Shown here: positions 16,701 through 25,938 of the stretch, piece by piece
Layout: each line of letters begins with the position of its first letter
Position numbering within the stretch: position 1 is the first letter of the stretch
NCBI RefSeq assembly: GCF_001941975.2
Contig: NZ_CP146991.1
Coordinates: 1,117,501-1,181,500, forward strand
Length of the DNA: 64,000 bases
Reading direction: 5' to 3'
Source of the DNA: Sporomusa sphaeroides DSM 2875
Lineage (GTDB): Bacteria; Bacillota; Negativicutes; Sporomusales; Sporomusaceae
The notes under the pieces: model-generated
The model's database searches: none
Seen by the model: only the letters and a program-made list of their open reading frames with translations
Told to the model about the DNA's origin: nothing
Position numbers and translations under genes: made by a program

Positions 16701-17708
16701 ATGAACAGGAAAAAACAGATGAGTGTGATTGCCTTAACAGTAATTTTTGCACTGATATTAACGGCCTGCGGCCAAAAACCGGTGACCAAGGCGGACGAGT
16801 TTGTGCTGAAAATCGGTTACTCCGGCAGCTTGTGTGAAGCTCCGGTGCATATGGCTGTGGAAAAGGGCTTTTTTGCCGAGGAAGGTTTGAAGGTTGAACT
16901 GATTAAGCTGGCCCCTGGTACAACATTTGAAGCCGTTACCGCCGGTAAGATAGATGCTGCTTTTGGTTTGCTGGCCAGCCTGATGCAGCCGCTTTCCAAC
17001 GGATTGCCGATTAAGGTTACCACCGGTTTGCATACCGGCTGCGACAAGGTGCTTGTGGCCAGCGACTCCGGGATTAAGACCCTGACAGATTTAAAAGGTA
17101 AAAGGATAGGGGTTCCCAGTATGACCAGCAGCCCGATTATTTTTGCCAAACGGGCGTTAGCTGATGCCGGTGTGGGCGTAAGTGAAAAAAACATGGAAGT
17201 AGAGTTTGCTGTATTTAATGCCAGTGATCTTCCCATTGCTTTGAAAAACGGCTCGGTGGATGCACTGGCGATGAATGACCCGACGGCAGCCGTAGCCCAA
17301 AAAGAATATGGACTGTTTACTCTGGTTGACTCGGCATTGACCGAACCCTATAAACATCAGTATTGCTGCTCGGCATTTGTCCGGGATAATATAGCCAGCG
17401 ATTATCCGGAAATTGCGGCAAAATATACCCGGGCTATGCAGAAGTCCAGTGCCTGGATCCAGAAGAATCAGGATGAAACCGCAAAAATTCAGGTTGAGAA
17501 AAAGTGGGTTGCCGGCGACGCTGCTTTTAATGCCGAAGTATTAAAAACCTATAACTATATTCCTTCGGTTAAAGGGGCTTACGATGCCTTTGGCATAACA
17601 GCAAAACAGTTGCAGCAGGTGGGTATGCTGAATAGTAGTGTGGATGTGGAAGCCTTGCACAAAAACAGCTTTATCTTTTTCAAAGATGTGCAGGATACTG
17701 TTCAATAG
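16701..17708 (+). CDS. Substrate-binding lipoprotein of the sulfonate-type ABC transporter
   Basis: The 335-residue protein has a signal peptide ending in the lipobox LTAC (about residues 20-23) and an SsuA/NMT1 fold, shown by GYSGSLCEAPVHMAVEKGFF and VTAGKIDAAFGL. It lies 11 bp after the ATPase with GAGGTGAAGGT as RBS. It is distantly related to the binding protein at 2624. An unusual number of cysteines in the mature chain (including LCEA, TGCDK and YCCSA) is notable for an exported protein. Confidence 0.85.
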   Translation: MNRKKQMSVIALTVIFALILTACGQKPVTKADEFVLKIGYSGSLCEAPVHMAVEKGFFAEEGLKVELIKLAPGTTFEAVTAGKIDAAFGLLASLMQPLSNGLPIKVTTGLHTGCDKVLVASDSGIKTLTDLKGKRIGVPSMTSSPIIFAKRALADAGVGVSEKNMEVEFAVFNASDLPIALKNGSVDALAMNDPTAAVAQKEYGLFTLVDSALTEPYKHQYCCSAFVRDNIASDYPEIAAKYTRAMQKSSAWIQKNQDETAKIQVEKKWVAGDAAFNAEVLKTYNYIPSVKGAYDAFGITAKQLQQVGMLNSSVDVEALHKNSFIFFKDVQDTVQ

Positions 17709-17710
17709 TA

Positions 17711-17784
17711 TATAATACGGCAAGTTGGCTGATTGGCAGGATGCTGAAGGCTAAGGTAGCAATACTTTAGCCTTCGGCATTTTT
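17711..17784 (+). promoter_or_regulatory. Attenuator leader B upstream of the nitrogenase-like operon
   Basis: A TATAAT at 17711-17716 (weak -35) precedes CTGA (17729-17732), a six-base-pair hairpin (17733-17738 with 17742-17747) and AGG (17748-17750). The terminator stem runs from 17741 to 17780, about 18 bp, and is followed by TTTT. TTGG before the CU can pair with CTAA after AGG, in competition with the terminator. The genes controlled are the MFS carrier and the two component-1-like subunits. Confidence 0.75.
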
Positions 17785-17833
17785 CAGTTAGTCAGGTTCT
17801 GTTTAAGTATGAAAGAGGAGATCGTTACGCCTT

Positions 17834-19105
17834 ATGGGGAGCAAATGGGAGCTACAAGCTAAACTTACTGCCAACAGCAAGCTGATAGTGCGCGCTTTGC
17901 GCCATCGCAATTACCGTTTGTTTTTTACCGGTCAGACGATTTCCATGATTGGGACCTGGATGCAGGATATCGCTATAAACTGGCTGATTTACGAGTTAAC
18001 CGGATCGCCTTTGATGATCGGGATGGTTAATTTTTGCGGCAAAATTCCCGGGTTTATGTTAGGACCGTTTGCCGGTCTGATTGTGGACCGATTTAATAGA
18101 CGTAGAATCATAATTTTTACTCAAATCATGTCAATGCTGCAGGCGTTGACTATGGCCATACTGGTATTGACTGGCCGGGTCGAGGTCTGGCATGTTATGG
18201 CATTGGGAACTTTGCTTGGCTGTATCCAGGCCTTTGATCTGCCTGCGCGTCACGCATTCATTGTTGATATGGTGGATGACCGGGACGATATGAATAATGC
18301 CATTGCCTTAAACTCGATTATTATTAACACAGCGCGGCTTGTCGGCCCGTCTGTTGCCGGCATTTTAATTGCCATTGTGGGAGAAGGCATTTGCTTTTTG
18401 TTGAATGCAGGCAGTTTTATCGCGGTCATCATGGCTTTAATGGCTATGCGGATCAATACCGGACCCGAGGAACCTAGCCGCCACTGGGCAATTGGTCATG
18501 AATTACGGGAAGGATTTTCCTATGCTTATCACTTTCTTCCCATCCGCTATTTGTTTTTTTTACTGTGGATTATCTGTTTGCTAGGAATGCCGTATATTGT
18601 GCTTATGCCAATTTTTGCCGATCAGGTTTTGGGCGGCGGTTCTACCATGTTAGGTTTCTTGTTTTCGGCTACAGGGCTGGGGGCCATCTGTGGCGCTTCC
18701 TTTCTGGCGGCGCGTTCCCAGGTCGCCGGGCTGGAGAATATTACACCGGCGGCGGCAGGCTTATTTGGTTTGGCACTGGTGGTATTCTCGCAAAATACCT
18801 CGGTTTGGCTGGCTTTGGGTATTATGTTTTTTGCCGGTATTGGCATGATCATGCACAGCATAGCAACAAATACACTGCTGCAAACCGTGGTCGACGATGG
18901 CAAGCGGGGACGGATTATGAGTATGTACTCGATGGCGTTCCAGGGCTTGACACCGCTAGGCAGTCTCCTGGCAGGCTTTTTGGCGCAACAGATTGGCGCT
19001 CCGGCGACAGAATGTATTTTTGGCAGTGTTTGCGTAATTGGCGCCATGGTGTTTTATAACTGTCTGCCAAAAATGAAAGCACATATGAGTGTTATTTACA
19101 ATTAA
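17834..19105 (+). CDS. MFS transporter (DHA3/EntS-like)
   Basis: The 423-residue protein has about 12 membrane segments and the MFS A-motif variant GPFAGLIVDRFNRRRI between segments 2 and 3. It resembles the EntS/DHA3 subgroup, proton-driven exporters of siderophores or drugs. It is the first gene of the unit holding the nitrogenase-like pair, 29 bp upstream of it, so it may export a product or import a substrate of that enzyme. An AGAGGAG site lies 13 bases before the ATG. Confidence 0.8.
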   Translation: MGSKWELQAKLTANSKLIVRALRHRNYRLFFTGQTISMIGTWMQDIAINWLIYELTGSPLMIGMVNFCGKIPGFMLGPFAGLIVDRFNRRRIIIFTQIMSMLQALTMAILVLTGRVEVWHVMALGTLLGCIQAFDLPARHAFIVDMVDDRDDMNNAIALNSIIINTARLVGPSVAGILIAIVGEGICFLLNAGSFIAVIMALMAMRINTGPEEPSRHWAIGHELREGFSYAYHFLPIRYLFFLLWIICLLGMPYIVLMPIFADQVLGGGSTMLGFLFSATGLGAICGASFLAARSQVAGLENITPAAAGLFGLALVVFSQNTSVWLALGIMFFAGIGMIMHSIATNTLLQTVVDDGKRGRIMSMYSMAFQGLTPLGSLLAGFLAQQIGAPATECIFGSVCVIGAMVFYNCLPKMKAHMSVIYN

Positions 19106-19134
19106 CATATAAAAGGATAGCAGGAGGTTATTAT

Positions 19135-20475
19135 ATGGGTACTTTTATTGAACGGGCAAAATCGACATGTGCTCTGGGTGGTGCTATTGTTACCATAGCT
19201 TCATTACCGCGGGCTATTCCCATTGTTCATGCATCAGGCGGGTGCGCCACCATGCTGTCAGGCACCTATAACCAGGCAAGCGGTTACAAAGGTTCAGGCT
19301 ATTGCAGCGGCCATATGACACCTACCTCCAATGTTGTTGAAAAAGACATTGTTTTTGGCGGCGAGGAGCGGCTGGAGGAGCAAATTACCCACACGATCAA
19401 AATAATTGATGGAGATCTATATTTTGTTGTGACCGGCTGCCAGGTAGAAATCATCGGTGATGATGCCGTCGGTGTGACCCGGCGCTTCCAGGACGGTAAA
19501 CTGCCTGTGCTGGCAGCCAATACCCCCGGCTTTTTGGGTAATGGCTTTAAGGGCTATGATGTGGTGCTGAGTACTCTGGCTGCCGAATTTATCGAACCCA
19601 AGGCAGTCAAGGCGGCAAAGACCGTCAATATCTTAGGCATAATGCCGGGACAGGATGTCTTTTACCGGGGAAATATCAGCGGTATCCAAAACTTATTAAA
19701 CAAGCTGGGCATCAAAGCCAATACCTTTTTTGGCGATGGGGAAACCATCGAAACCATCAAAAATTACGGAGACGCAGCGCTGACAATTGTTTTTTCCGAC
19801 AGATATGGCATCGATACCGCCAAGGTTTTTGAGGAAAAGCATAACATTCCGTATATTACTGCAGACCTTCCCATTGGCGAGACCAGGACAGATGCTTTTT
19901 TACACACAATTGGCAGACATCTGGGAATTGAGCCGGCGGCCATTGAAGCGCTTATTGCTGAGGAAAGGCGCTATTATTACAGCTATCTCGAACGGTTTTT
20001 GGATATTTACGGCGATATCGATTTGCAGCGGTATGCCATCGTTTCGGCCGATATTAATTATGCTTTTCCGTTAATCAGTTTTTTGGCTGACGATTTGGGT
20101 TGGGTACCGCATCTTGTTGTTATCAATGAAGAGGTGGATGAGCTTGGCAAAAAGCGCTATGACCAGAAATTTAATCAACTGACTTCAGAGGCCAAACCCA
20201 AAGTCGTTTTTGAACAGCATGCCGGACAGCTGCTGAACCATATCCGGCAAAGCTGGCCTCATAACAGCAATGATAAGTATTATGATGCACTCAGTCCGGC
20301 TTTCCTTGTAGGCAGCAGCCTGGAAGGCTCTACCGCCCAGAAGATCGGAGCCGCATTCCTGCCGGTTTCCTTTCCGGTCACTAACCGGGCTGTTTTGAAT
20401 AAAGGCTACACCGGTTACCGGGGCGGGTTATCACTTGCCGAAGATCTATTTTCAGCGCTTGTCAGTAATCGATAG
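19135..20475 (+). CDS. Nitrogenase component 1-like subunit, NifK-like
   Basis: The 446-residue protein is of the oxidoreductase/nitrogenase component 1 family. Cysteines C37 (VHASGGC), C57 (SGYCSGH) and C102 (VTGCQVEIIGDD) correspond to the NifK region that ligates the P-cluster (C70, C95, C153 in Azotobacter). The middle one is displaced by about five residues relative to the following FGG. It lacks the NifK N-terminal extension. It should pair with the D-like subunit that follows 14 bp later. The K-before-D gene order is opposite to nifDK. It is distinct from BchN/B and CfbD because of its partner's cofactor cysteine and the presence of NifB in the region. The likely reaction is inference. 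Confidence 0.8.
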   Translation: MGTFIERAKSTCALGGAIVTIASLPRAIPIVHASGGCATMLSGTYNQASGYKGSGYCSGHMTPTSNVVEKDIVFGGEERLEEQITHTIKIIDGDLYFVVTGCQVEIIGDDAVGVTRRFQDGKLPVLAANTPGFLGNGFKGYDVVLSTLAAEFIEPKAVKAAKTVNILGIMPGQDVFYRGNISGIQNLLNKLGIKANTFFGDGETIETIKNYGDAALTIVFSDRYGIDTAKVFEEKHNIPYITADLPIGETRTDAFLHTIGRHLGIEPAAIEALIAEERRYYYSYLERFLDIYGDIDLQRYAIVSADINYAFPLISFLADDLGWVPHLVVINEEVDELGKKRYDQKFNQLTSEAKPKVVFEQHAGQLLNHIRQSWPHNSNDKYYDALSPAFLVGSSLEGSTAQKIGAAFLPVSFPVTNRAVLNKGYTGYRGGLSLAEDLFSALVSNR

Positions 20476-20489
20476 AAGGAGGCAGAATC

Positions 20490-22028
20490 ATGTCCAAATT
20501 AACCGAAAACCTTACTTATGATTATTTAGCCGCCGAGGCCGCGCCTACCAGAGAAGAACGGATTGAAGCAACCTATGCCTTTGGTGGCTCTTGCTCAAGT
20601 CTGAAACTTGGCATGGGAAAGGGCTGCACTAAGTATAATTGCCGGAAGTTTGCGCAAGGCGGCGGCTGCCAGTTAACCTTAGCCTTGGGCATTGTCAGAA
20701 CCTTTCAGAATACCGTGGTCATCATCCACGGGCCGCTGGGCTGCGCTTCCAATAACCTGGGGGTGGCCGGCTATAGTAAGACCTTCAGGGTGCTAAAGCA
20801 TAAACCGGTTACCGATAATATCTGGTTACACACCAATTTGGATGAAAATGATGTTATTTCCGGCGGCATTGACAAATTGCGTGAGGCAATAGTATATGCA
20901 GAGCAAGAATACCGTCCTGATGCTATTGTCATTGGCAATAGCTGCGTACCTGGAATTATCGGCGATGATATTGATGCTTTAATCGACGAACTGGACGGAC
21001 AGCTTTCGGCCCGGATAGTGCCTGTTCACTGCGAAGGGTTTAAAAGCAAGTTTGTTGCCACCGGCTATGATTCGGCTTACCATGGGGTATTGAAAAAACT
21101 GATTGATCCTGTAAAAAAAGCTAAAAAAACAAATCCAGGTGACAGTGCCGGGACAACTGCAGTGGAACAATATATTCACAGTAAGACTGTCAATCTTCTG
21201 AACGTGGGCTCCACCAGCTACGGCGATGAAGTGGAGTTATCAAGGCTGCTTAAAGCTCTTGGCCTGACAGTGCGTGTAATGCCGCTGTATGCAAGTATTG
21301 AGGAAATTTCCCGTATGGGGGAAGCTGCACTCAATGTCAGCATTTGCGCCACCCATGACGATTACCTGATTGGTCACTTGAAAGAGCGTTTTGGTACAGA
21401 ATATATAATCGATACCCTGCCGATCGGTATTAAGAATACCAATCAATGGCTGCGGGCTATTGCAGCATTCTTTAAGCTCGAAAATGAAGCAGAAGAACTA
21501 ATCGCCATGGAAACTCTCCAGATTGAAGCCGCTCTCGAACCCTTTAAAAAAGTGCTTAACGGCAAAACTGTTTTTGTCGGCGGCGGCGAGACCCGTATTT
21601 TTACAACTGCCGAATTTTATCAGTTTTTAGGGATGAAGGTTCTGGGGTTGAAACCGCATAATTTTGATCGTTTTGCCGTACCGATGATTGATGATATTGA
21701 TGATCCGGAGGCTGTTGTTGATGTGGCGCCAGGGCAGCCGGCCGAAGAACTGGTTGTACTCAACCGCCTCAGGCCTGATCTTTATGTCGGCCATACGGGA
21801 GCCAACGCCTGGGTAACCAAACTGGGTATTCCCACCACACCGCTTTTTGGCCAGTCATTTAACTATATGGGTTATTCAGGAGCCTTTGAACTGGCGAGAA
21901 AAGCGGCGAGAAGGCTGCAGAATACCGCTTTTGCAAAAAAAATAGCGGCCAATGTAGCCCTGCCGTTCCGGCCTGAATGGTATGCCAGTAATCCGTTTGA
22001 CAACATCAAAGAAGCACAGCAAGGTTAA
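20490..22028 (+). CDS. Nitrogenase component 1-like subunit, NifD-like (cofactor-binding)
   Basis: The 512-residue protein keeps the key NifD landmarks. C60, C85 (IIHGPLGC) and C152 (NSCVPGIIGDD) match the P-cluster ligands C62, C88 and C154. C181 sits in the conserved VHCEGF motif. C286 (LNVSICATHDDYLIGHL) aligns with FeMo-co ligand Cys275. At the place of His442 the sequence reads FGQSFNY, so Gln455 probably replaces the homocitrate-side ligand. An N-terminal cysteine-rich stretch (GSC, GKGC, YNC) is extra. The protein is predicted to hold a NifB-derived cluster but not typical FeMo-co. NifH and NifB lie 12-13 kb downstream. A C-S reductase akin to methylthio-alkane reductase is my preferred guess. 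Confidence 0.82.
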   Translation: MSKLTENLTYDYLAAEAAPTREERIEATYAFGGSCSSLKLGMGKGCTKYNCRKFAQGGGCQLTLALGIVRTFQNTVVIIHGPLGCASNNLGVAGYSKTFRVLKHKPVTDNIWLHTNLDENDVISGGIDKLREAIVYAEQEYRPDAIVIGNSCVPGIIGDDIDALIDELDGQLSARIVPVHCEGFKSKFVATGYDSAYHGVLKKLIDPVKKAKKTNPGDSAGTTAVEQYIHSKTVNLLNVGSTSYGDEVELSRLLKALGLTVRVMPLYASIEEISRMGEAALNVSICATHDDYLIGHLKERFGTEYIIDTLPIGIKNTNQWLRAIAAFFKLENEAEELIAMETLQIEAALEPFKKVLNGKTVFVGGGETRIFTTAEFYQFLGMKVLGLKPHNFDRFAVPMIDDIDDPEAVVDVAPGQPAEELVVLNRLRPDLYVGHTGANAWVTKLGIPTTPLFGQSFNYMGYSGAFELARKAARRLQNTAFAKKIAANVALPFRPEWYASNPFDNIKEAQQG

Positions 22029-22191
22029 GTAACAGGCAAAAGGCCAAACGGTTTTACCGCAGAAAATAAAGGGTACTCCAAGAAATGAGCCATAGCACAA
22101 TCAATATAATAAGGTACTTGCCGATAAGACGTATAAATTGTAAGATTATAGTAATAAATATTCACCAAACACTAAAGGAGGATGATTTACC

Positions 22192-23196
22192 GTGCCTTAT
22201 CTATTAAAACCATTACAGGCAGGTTCTTTATTATTGAACAACCGCCTGGTTATGCCGCCGATGGCTACTGCCAAAGCCGAACCTGACGGCAAGGTGAGTT
22301 CAGCCGTCCTGGATTACTACCGGGAGAAATCAGCAGGTGGTTATTTTTCTTTGATTATCGTTGAACATAGTTTTATCCAGCAGGCAGGCAAGGCCAGTGA
22401 AAATCAGCTTTCTGTCGCCGATGACAGTGTGATTGACGGCTTAAAAAGGCTGGCGGCTGTTATTCAGGCAAATGGCACGAAAGCGGTGCTGCAAATCAAC
22501 CATGCCGGGAGTGCCGCTTCTCAGGAAATCACCGGTAGTATACCGGTTGGGCCCTCTGCCGTAAAAAATCCCCGTAAGGGCGGCGTTCCTCATGAGCTTA
22601 CCCGGCAAGAAATTGGTGAAATTGTTGCCGCCTTCGGTGCCGCTGCCTATCGCACAAAACAGGCCGGTTTTGACGGCGTGGAAATTCATTCCGCGCATGG
22701 CTATTTTTTGAATCAATTCTTATCACCGCTGACCAACCGGCGCACTGATGAATATGGTGGTGATTTGCCGGGAAGAATCCGGATCCATAAAGAGGTTATT
22801 GCTGCCGTACGGGCCGCTGTAGGGGAAGACTTCCCCGTTCTCCTGCGGCTGGGAGCTTCCGACTATGCAGAAGGGGGAACCACCGCCGACGACAGCCAGA
22901 TTGCCGCCAAAGAATTTGAAAAAGCCGGAGTCAATATCATTGATATTTCCGGCGGTTTTTCCGGCTATACCATTCCGGGAAATAATGAACAGGGATATTT
23001 TGCCCCACTTAGTACGGCAGTTAAGGAAGCTGTTGCCATTCCGGTTATTCTTACCGGCGGCATTACTGACGTACAGGCCGCCGAACAACTTTTAGCTCAG
23101 GGAAAGGCCGATCTCCTCGGTATTGGCCGGGCGGTATTGCAGGACTCGCTGTGGGCGAAAAAAGCGGTGGAAAGTCAAGCGCAATCGGCTTTATAG
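22192..23196 (+). CDS. Old yellow enzyme family NADH:flavin oxidoreductase
   Basis: The 334-residue single-domain FMN enzyme has QINHAGS, GVEIHSAHGYFLNQFLSPLTNRR, DEYGG and LTGGITD motifs, like YqjM/OYE. It lacks the C-terminal FeS and FAD domains of 2,4-dienoyl-CoA reductase. It reduces activated alkenes or similar substrates with NAD(P)H. It follows the nitrogenase-like pair by 163 bp and has a strong AAAGGAGG RBS, so it may process the product or have its own promoter. Confidence 0.88.
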   Translation: MPYLLKPLQAGSLLLNNRLVMPPMATAKAEPDGKVSSAVLDYYREKSAGGYFSLIIVEHSFIQQAGKASENQLSVADDSVIDGLKRLAAVIQANGTKAVLQINHAGSAASQEITGSIPVGPSAVKNPRKGGVPHELTRQEIGEIVAAFGAAAYRTKQAGFDGVEIHSAHGYFLNQFLSPLTNRRTDEYGGDLPGRIRIHKEVIAAVRAAVGEDFPVLLRLGASDYAEGGTTADDSQIAAKEFEKAGVNIIDISGGFSGYTIPGNNEQGYFAPLSTAVKEAVAIPVILTGGITDVQAAEQLLAQGKADLLGIGRAVLQDSLWAKKAVESQAQSAL

Positions 23197-23227
23197 GCAA
23201 GTGTAATTACCCCGCAAGACTGCTCCT

Positions 23228-23959
23228 TTAGCGTCCGCAAAAACAAATTCTGGGAAGATCAAATAATTTTGCCAGACCTGCTGCAGTCACCCCATAATAA
23301 ATGACAGGCTTTCCTTGCTGCAGTTCCTGGTAAGTGTCATTGACCAGGACGCTGCCTGTGGCCAGGACAATATCCGCCCAACGGACATGTTCGACATTGC
23401 GGGCCGCATCTTCAATCTGTACGCCACAGCGAATTTGGCCGATATTATCCGGGTTAAGATCGGTTACGCGCATGTCAAAGCCGGCGCTCTTCAGAGCCTG
23501 GATAAGGCCGGGCTGCAGCCCAATAAACGCGATCTTGGGCTGGCCATACCGCAGCTGAATATAGGACGGCAGTTTCTGAGCGCAAAGCGCTGGTTCGCTA
23601 TCTTTGCAGTGGACGGTTGCCTTTATTTGCTGCAAATTACGCAGGACAGCGTTCAACGTTGCGACAAATACCGCTCGGCGAAAATTGGTGTCCAGCGGCA
23701 ACTGCAGCACTTCGCCGAACGTGCCTTCAAACCGCCCTGGCCGGTCGGTAAAGGCTTGGCCGGCGCTACCGCGAAAGCGGGCCTCCATCATGACTTCTTT
23801 TCCGGTGAGAAGGGGATAATCGTCCCGGTCCGGCTTTCCAATCGCTTCTGCGGGAGTGAGATCGTGTGCGGACACAATATGAACCTTTTCGTTCTCATTC
23901 CATTTGTAGGTTGCCGCTAGTTGGCGAAGTTTTGTTCTGGCTTCTTGGAGTAGTGTCAT
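23228..23959 (-). CDS. DUF364 (putative heavy-metal chelation) family protein, copy 1
   Basis: The 243-residue protein has a DUF4213-like N-terminal part with a GTFGEVL stretch (GTFGEVLQLPLDTN), and a Rossmann-like DUF364 C-terminal part with IAFIGLQPGLIQAL, TDLNPDNIG, ADIVLATGSVLVNDT and a C-terminal CFCGR. The family has a solved structure and is thought to bind metal, but has no proven function. Two other copies lie in the metal uptake cluster (51871 and 59576). It is convergent with the OYE gene and 148 bp upstream of the CoA-disulfide reductase start on the opposite side. Confidence 0.7.
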   Translation of the reverse strand: MTLLQEARTKLRQLAATYKWNENEKVHIVSAHDLTPAEAIGKPDRDDYPLLTGKEVMMEARFRGSAGQAFTDRPGRFEGTFGEVLQLPLDTNFRRAVFVATLNAVLRNLQQIKATVHCKDSEPALCAQKLPSYIQLRYGQPKIAFIGLQPGLIQALKSAGFDMRVTDLNPDNIGQIRCGVQIEDAARNVEHVRWADIVLATGSVLVNDTYQELQQGKPVIYYGVTAAGLAKLFDLPRICFCGR

Positions 23960-24106
23960 ACCATCATCCTCCTTATCCTACGGGTCGTGTTGCTTTGGCA
24001 TAGATAAAGGCGCATTCAGGGTGATGCAATGTTCTTCCCGATGCGCCTTGGCGCTTACTTAGTGACCGCCGTCCTATGCAAAGACCGGCGGCAAAGTTTC
24101 ATTTGG

Positions 24107-25792
24107 TTAATTTTTTTCACAAGCGAATGGCCAGGATACAATGCCGCCCTCCATAACCTTAACATTGTCGAAGCCTGCGCTTTCCAAAATGCCTTCAGCC
24201 TCATAGCCGCGCAGGCTGATTTTGCAGAAGGCTACAATTTCATCGCTTTTGTTTAATTCGTCCAGGCGGCTGCGTAACTGCCCCAAGGGAATATATTGGA
24301 TGTTTTTGCAGTCAGCCAGACGAATTTGACGGCATTCATCCGGGGTGCGCACATCGAGGAAAACAGTTTGTGCGGATGTCATTTTTTCTTTAGCCTCAAG
24401 GGAGGAAATGCCTTTTAATTTACCAGCTAGTTTATTCATGACCGCGTTGGCCGCTACGGCAATATTGTCGATAGGCGAGTTATACGGCGGGGCATACGAT
24501 AAATCAATATCAAATAAGTCATTAATGGTACCGCCGAATGTCAGGACTGTGGCCGCAACATCCACCCGTTTAGCCACTTCGCCTTCCCCTACGGCCTGCA
24601 GGCCCAGTACTTTGCCGGTAGCGGCATCGGCAATCAATTTTACGGTAATTGGTTTGGCTCCCGGCATGTAATGCGGTTTGTCGTGGCCGGCTACCATGGC
24701 GGTGATATATTCATAGCCCAGTTGTTTGGCTTCTTGTTCTGTCAGGCCGGTTTTGCCAACGTTTAGGTTATGAATTTTGACGACAACAGTACTGAGAATA
24801 CCCTTGAATTTTGCATGACCACCGCACAGATTCTCACCGATAATTCTTCCATGCTTATTGGCCGTCGATCCCATAGGGGCAAATACTTTCCGGCCTGATA
24901 GCAGATTTGTATTTTCCACGCAGTCGCCGCCGGCATAGATTGCCGGGTCGCTGGTGCGGAGTTCTTCATCTACGGCGATGGCGCCGGTTGAGCCTAGCAA
25001 TAATCCGGCCGCCTTGGCAAGCTCTACATTGGGGCGGGCGCCCATGGCCAGGATGACCAGATCGGCAGGGAGAGTGTGCTTGTCGGTTTCCACTGCCTCT
25101 ACGGCATTGCCGCCGGTGAAGCGTACCACTTTTTCTGCTGTCAACAGGGTAAGGCCTTTATCCTGCACATATTTGCTCACGATACCGGCTATTTCCGCAT
25201 CCAGAAAGGCCGGAAACACCTGGTCTTTCATTTCTACGATTGTGATCGGAATGCTCCAGTTGGACAGGGCTTCGGCCATTTCCATGCCGACCAGTCCGGC
25301 TCCGATGATGACGGCATTTTTAAACCGTTTTTCTTCCAGCCCTTGCCGGATTGCTTTGGCGTCAGCCGGATGCCAGAGTTGATAGATATTGGCCAGGTCT
25401 ACGCCCGGCAGCGGTGGTTTGATGGCTGACGCGCCGGTGGCAATGACCAGTTTGTCATAGATAAGTTGCTCTTCGGTGCCGGAAGCTAGATTTTTAATGG
25501 TTACCGTCTTGGATTGGCGGTCAATGGCTGTGGCTAGAGTCTGGGGTCGTACAACAATGTCTTTGACATTTTTAAAATAGCCGGGACTACGCAGGATGCC
25601 AACCGGTGTTTTCATTAAATCTTCAATGTCTTCCACATCACCGGCTATGTAATAGGGCATGCCGCAGGCACCATAAGAAATGAGGTCGCCTTTTTCGATG
25701 ACGGTGATGTGTGCCGCCGGGTCGCACCGTCTGGCTTTAGCTGCGGCTTTCAGGCCAGCAGCCACTCCGCCGATTACCACAATGTTTTGCAT
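24107..25792 (-). CDS. CoA-disulfide reductase with C-terminal rhodanese domain
   Basis: The 561-residue protein has an N-terminal FAD site (VVIGGVAAGLKAAAKAR), the single redox cysteine in SYGACGMPYY (about residue 43), an NAD site near residue 160 (VIIGAGLVGMEMAEAL), and a C-terminal rhodanese domain with the catalytic Cys in AFCKISLRGY. This is the CoADR-Rhd architecture, which reduces CoA persulfide or polysulfide with NAD(P)H. It fits the sulfur theme. The RBS GTGAGGAGG is good. A dyad shared with two other promoters lies about 110 bases upstream. Confidence 0.9.
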   Translation of the reverse strand: MQNIVVIGGVAAGLKAAAKARRCDPAAHITVIEKGDLISYGACGMPYYIAGDVEDIEDLMKTPVGILRSPGYFKNVKDIVVRPQTLATAIDRQSKTVTIKNLASGTEEQLIYDKLVIATGASAIKPPLPGVDLANIYQLWHPADAKAIRQGLEEKRFKNAVIIGAGLVGMEMAEALSNWSIPITIVEMKDQVFPAFLDAEIAGIVSKYVQDKGLTLLTAEKVVRFTGGNAVEAVETDKHTLPADLVILAMGARPNVELAKAAGLLLGSTGAIAVDEELRTSDPAIYAGGDCVENTNLLSGRKVFAPMGSTANKHGRIIGENLCGGHAKFKGILSTVVVKIHNLNVGKTGLTEQEAKQLGYEYITAMVAGHDKPHYMPGAKPITVKLIADAATGKVLGLQAVGEGEVAKRVDVAATVLTFGGTINDLFDIDLSYAPPYNSPIDNIAVAANAVMNKLAGKLKGISSLEAKEKMTSAQTVFLDVRTPDECRQIRLADCKNIQYIPLGQLRSRLDELNKSDEIVAFCKISLRGYEAEGILESAGFDNVKVMEGGIVSWPFACEKN

Positions 25793-25904
25793 AACAAAAT
25801 CCTCCTCACTATGATTTTTTTAATTTTTCCAAGTCTTGTGCCAACTGGTCGGTGTAGGAAGTCTGGTTAGGACAAAGATTGCTTCGCCTCCCTCTTGTAG
25901 AAAA

Positions 25905-25918
25905 TGAACTATATTTCA
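25905..25918. promoter_or_regulatory. TGAAMTATRTTTCA dyad, site 1
   Basis: TGAACTATATTTCA lies between the divergently placed CoA-disulfide reductase start and the MOSC stop. The same 14-base dyad occurs at 27537-27550 and 27707-27720. It is likely a repressor operator for the reductase gene. Confidence 0.55.
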
Positions 25919-25938
25919 CAATTGTGTTAAAAAATATA

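Noticed and set aside
19135-22028. Protochlorophyllide reductase or Ni-sirohydrochlorin reductase subunits
   Set aside because: Those systems do not need NifB and lack a Cys275-type ligand; here full-length NifB is present and the cysteine is kept.
23315-23920. 201-residue open frame on the plus strand
   Set aside because: It is antisense to the DUF364 gene and has no family pattern or RBS.
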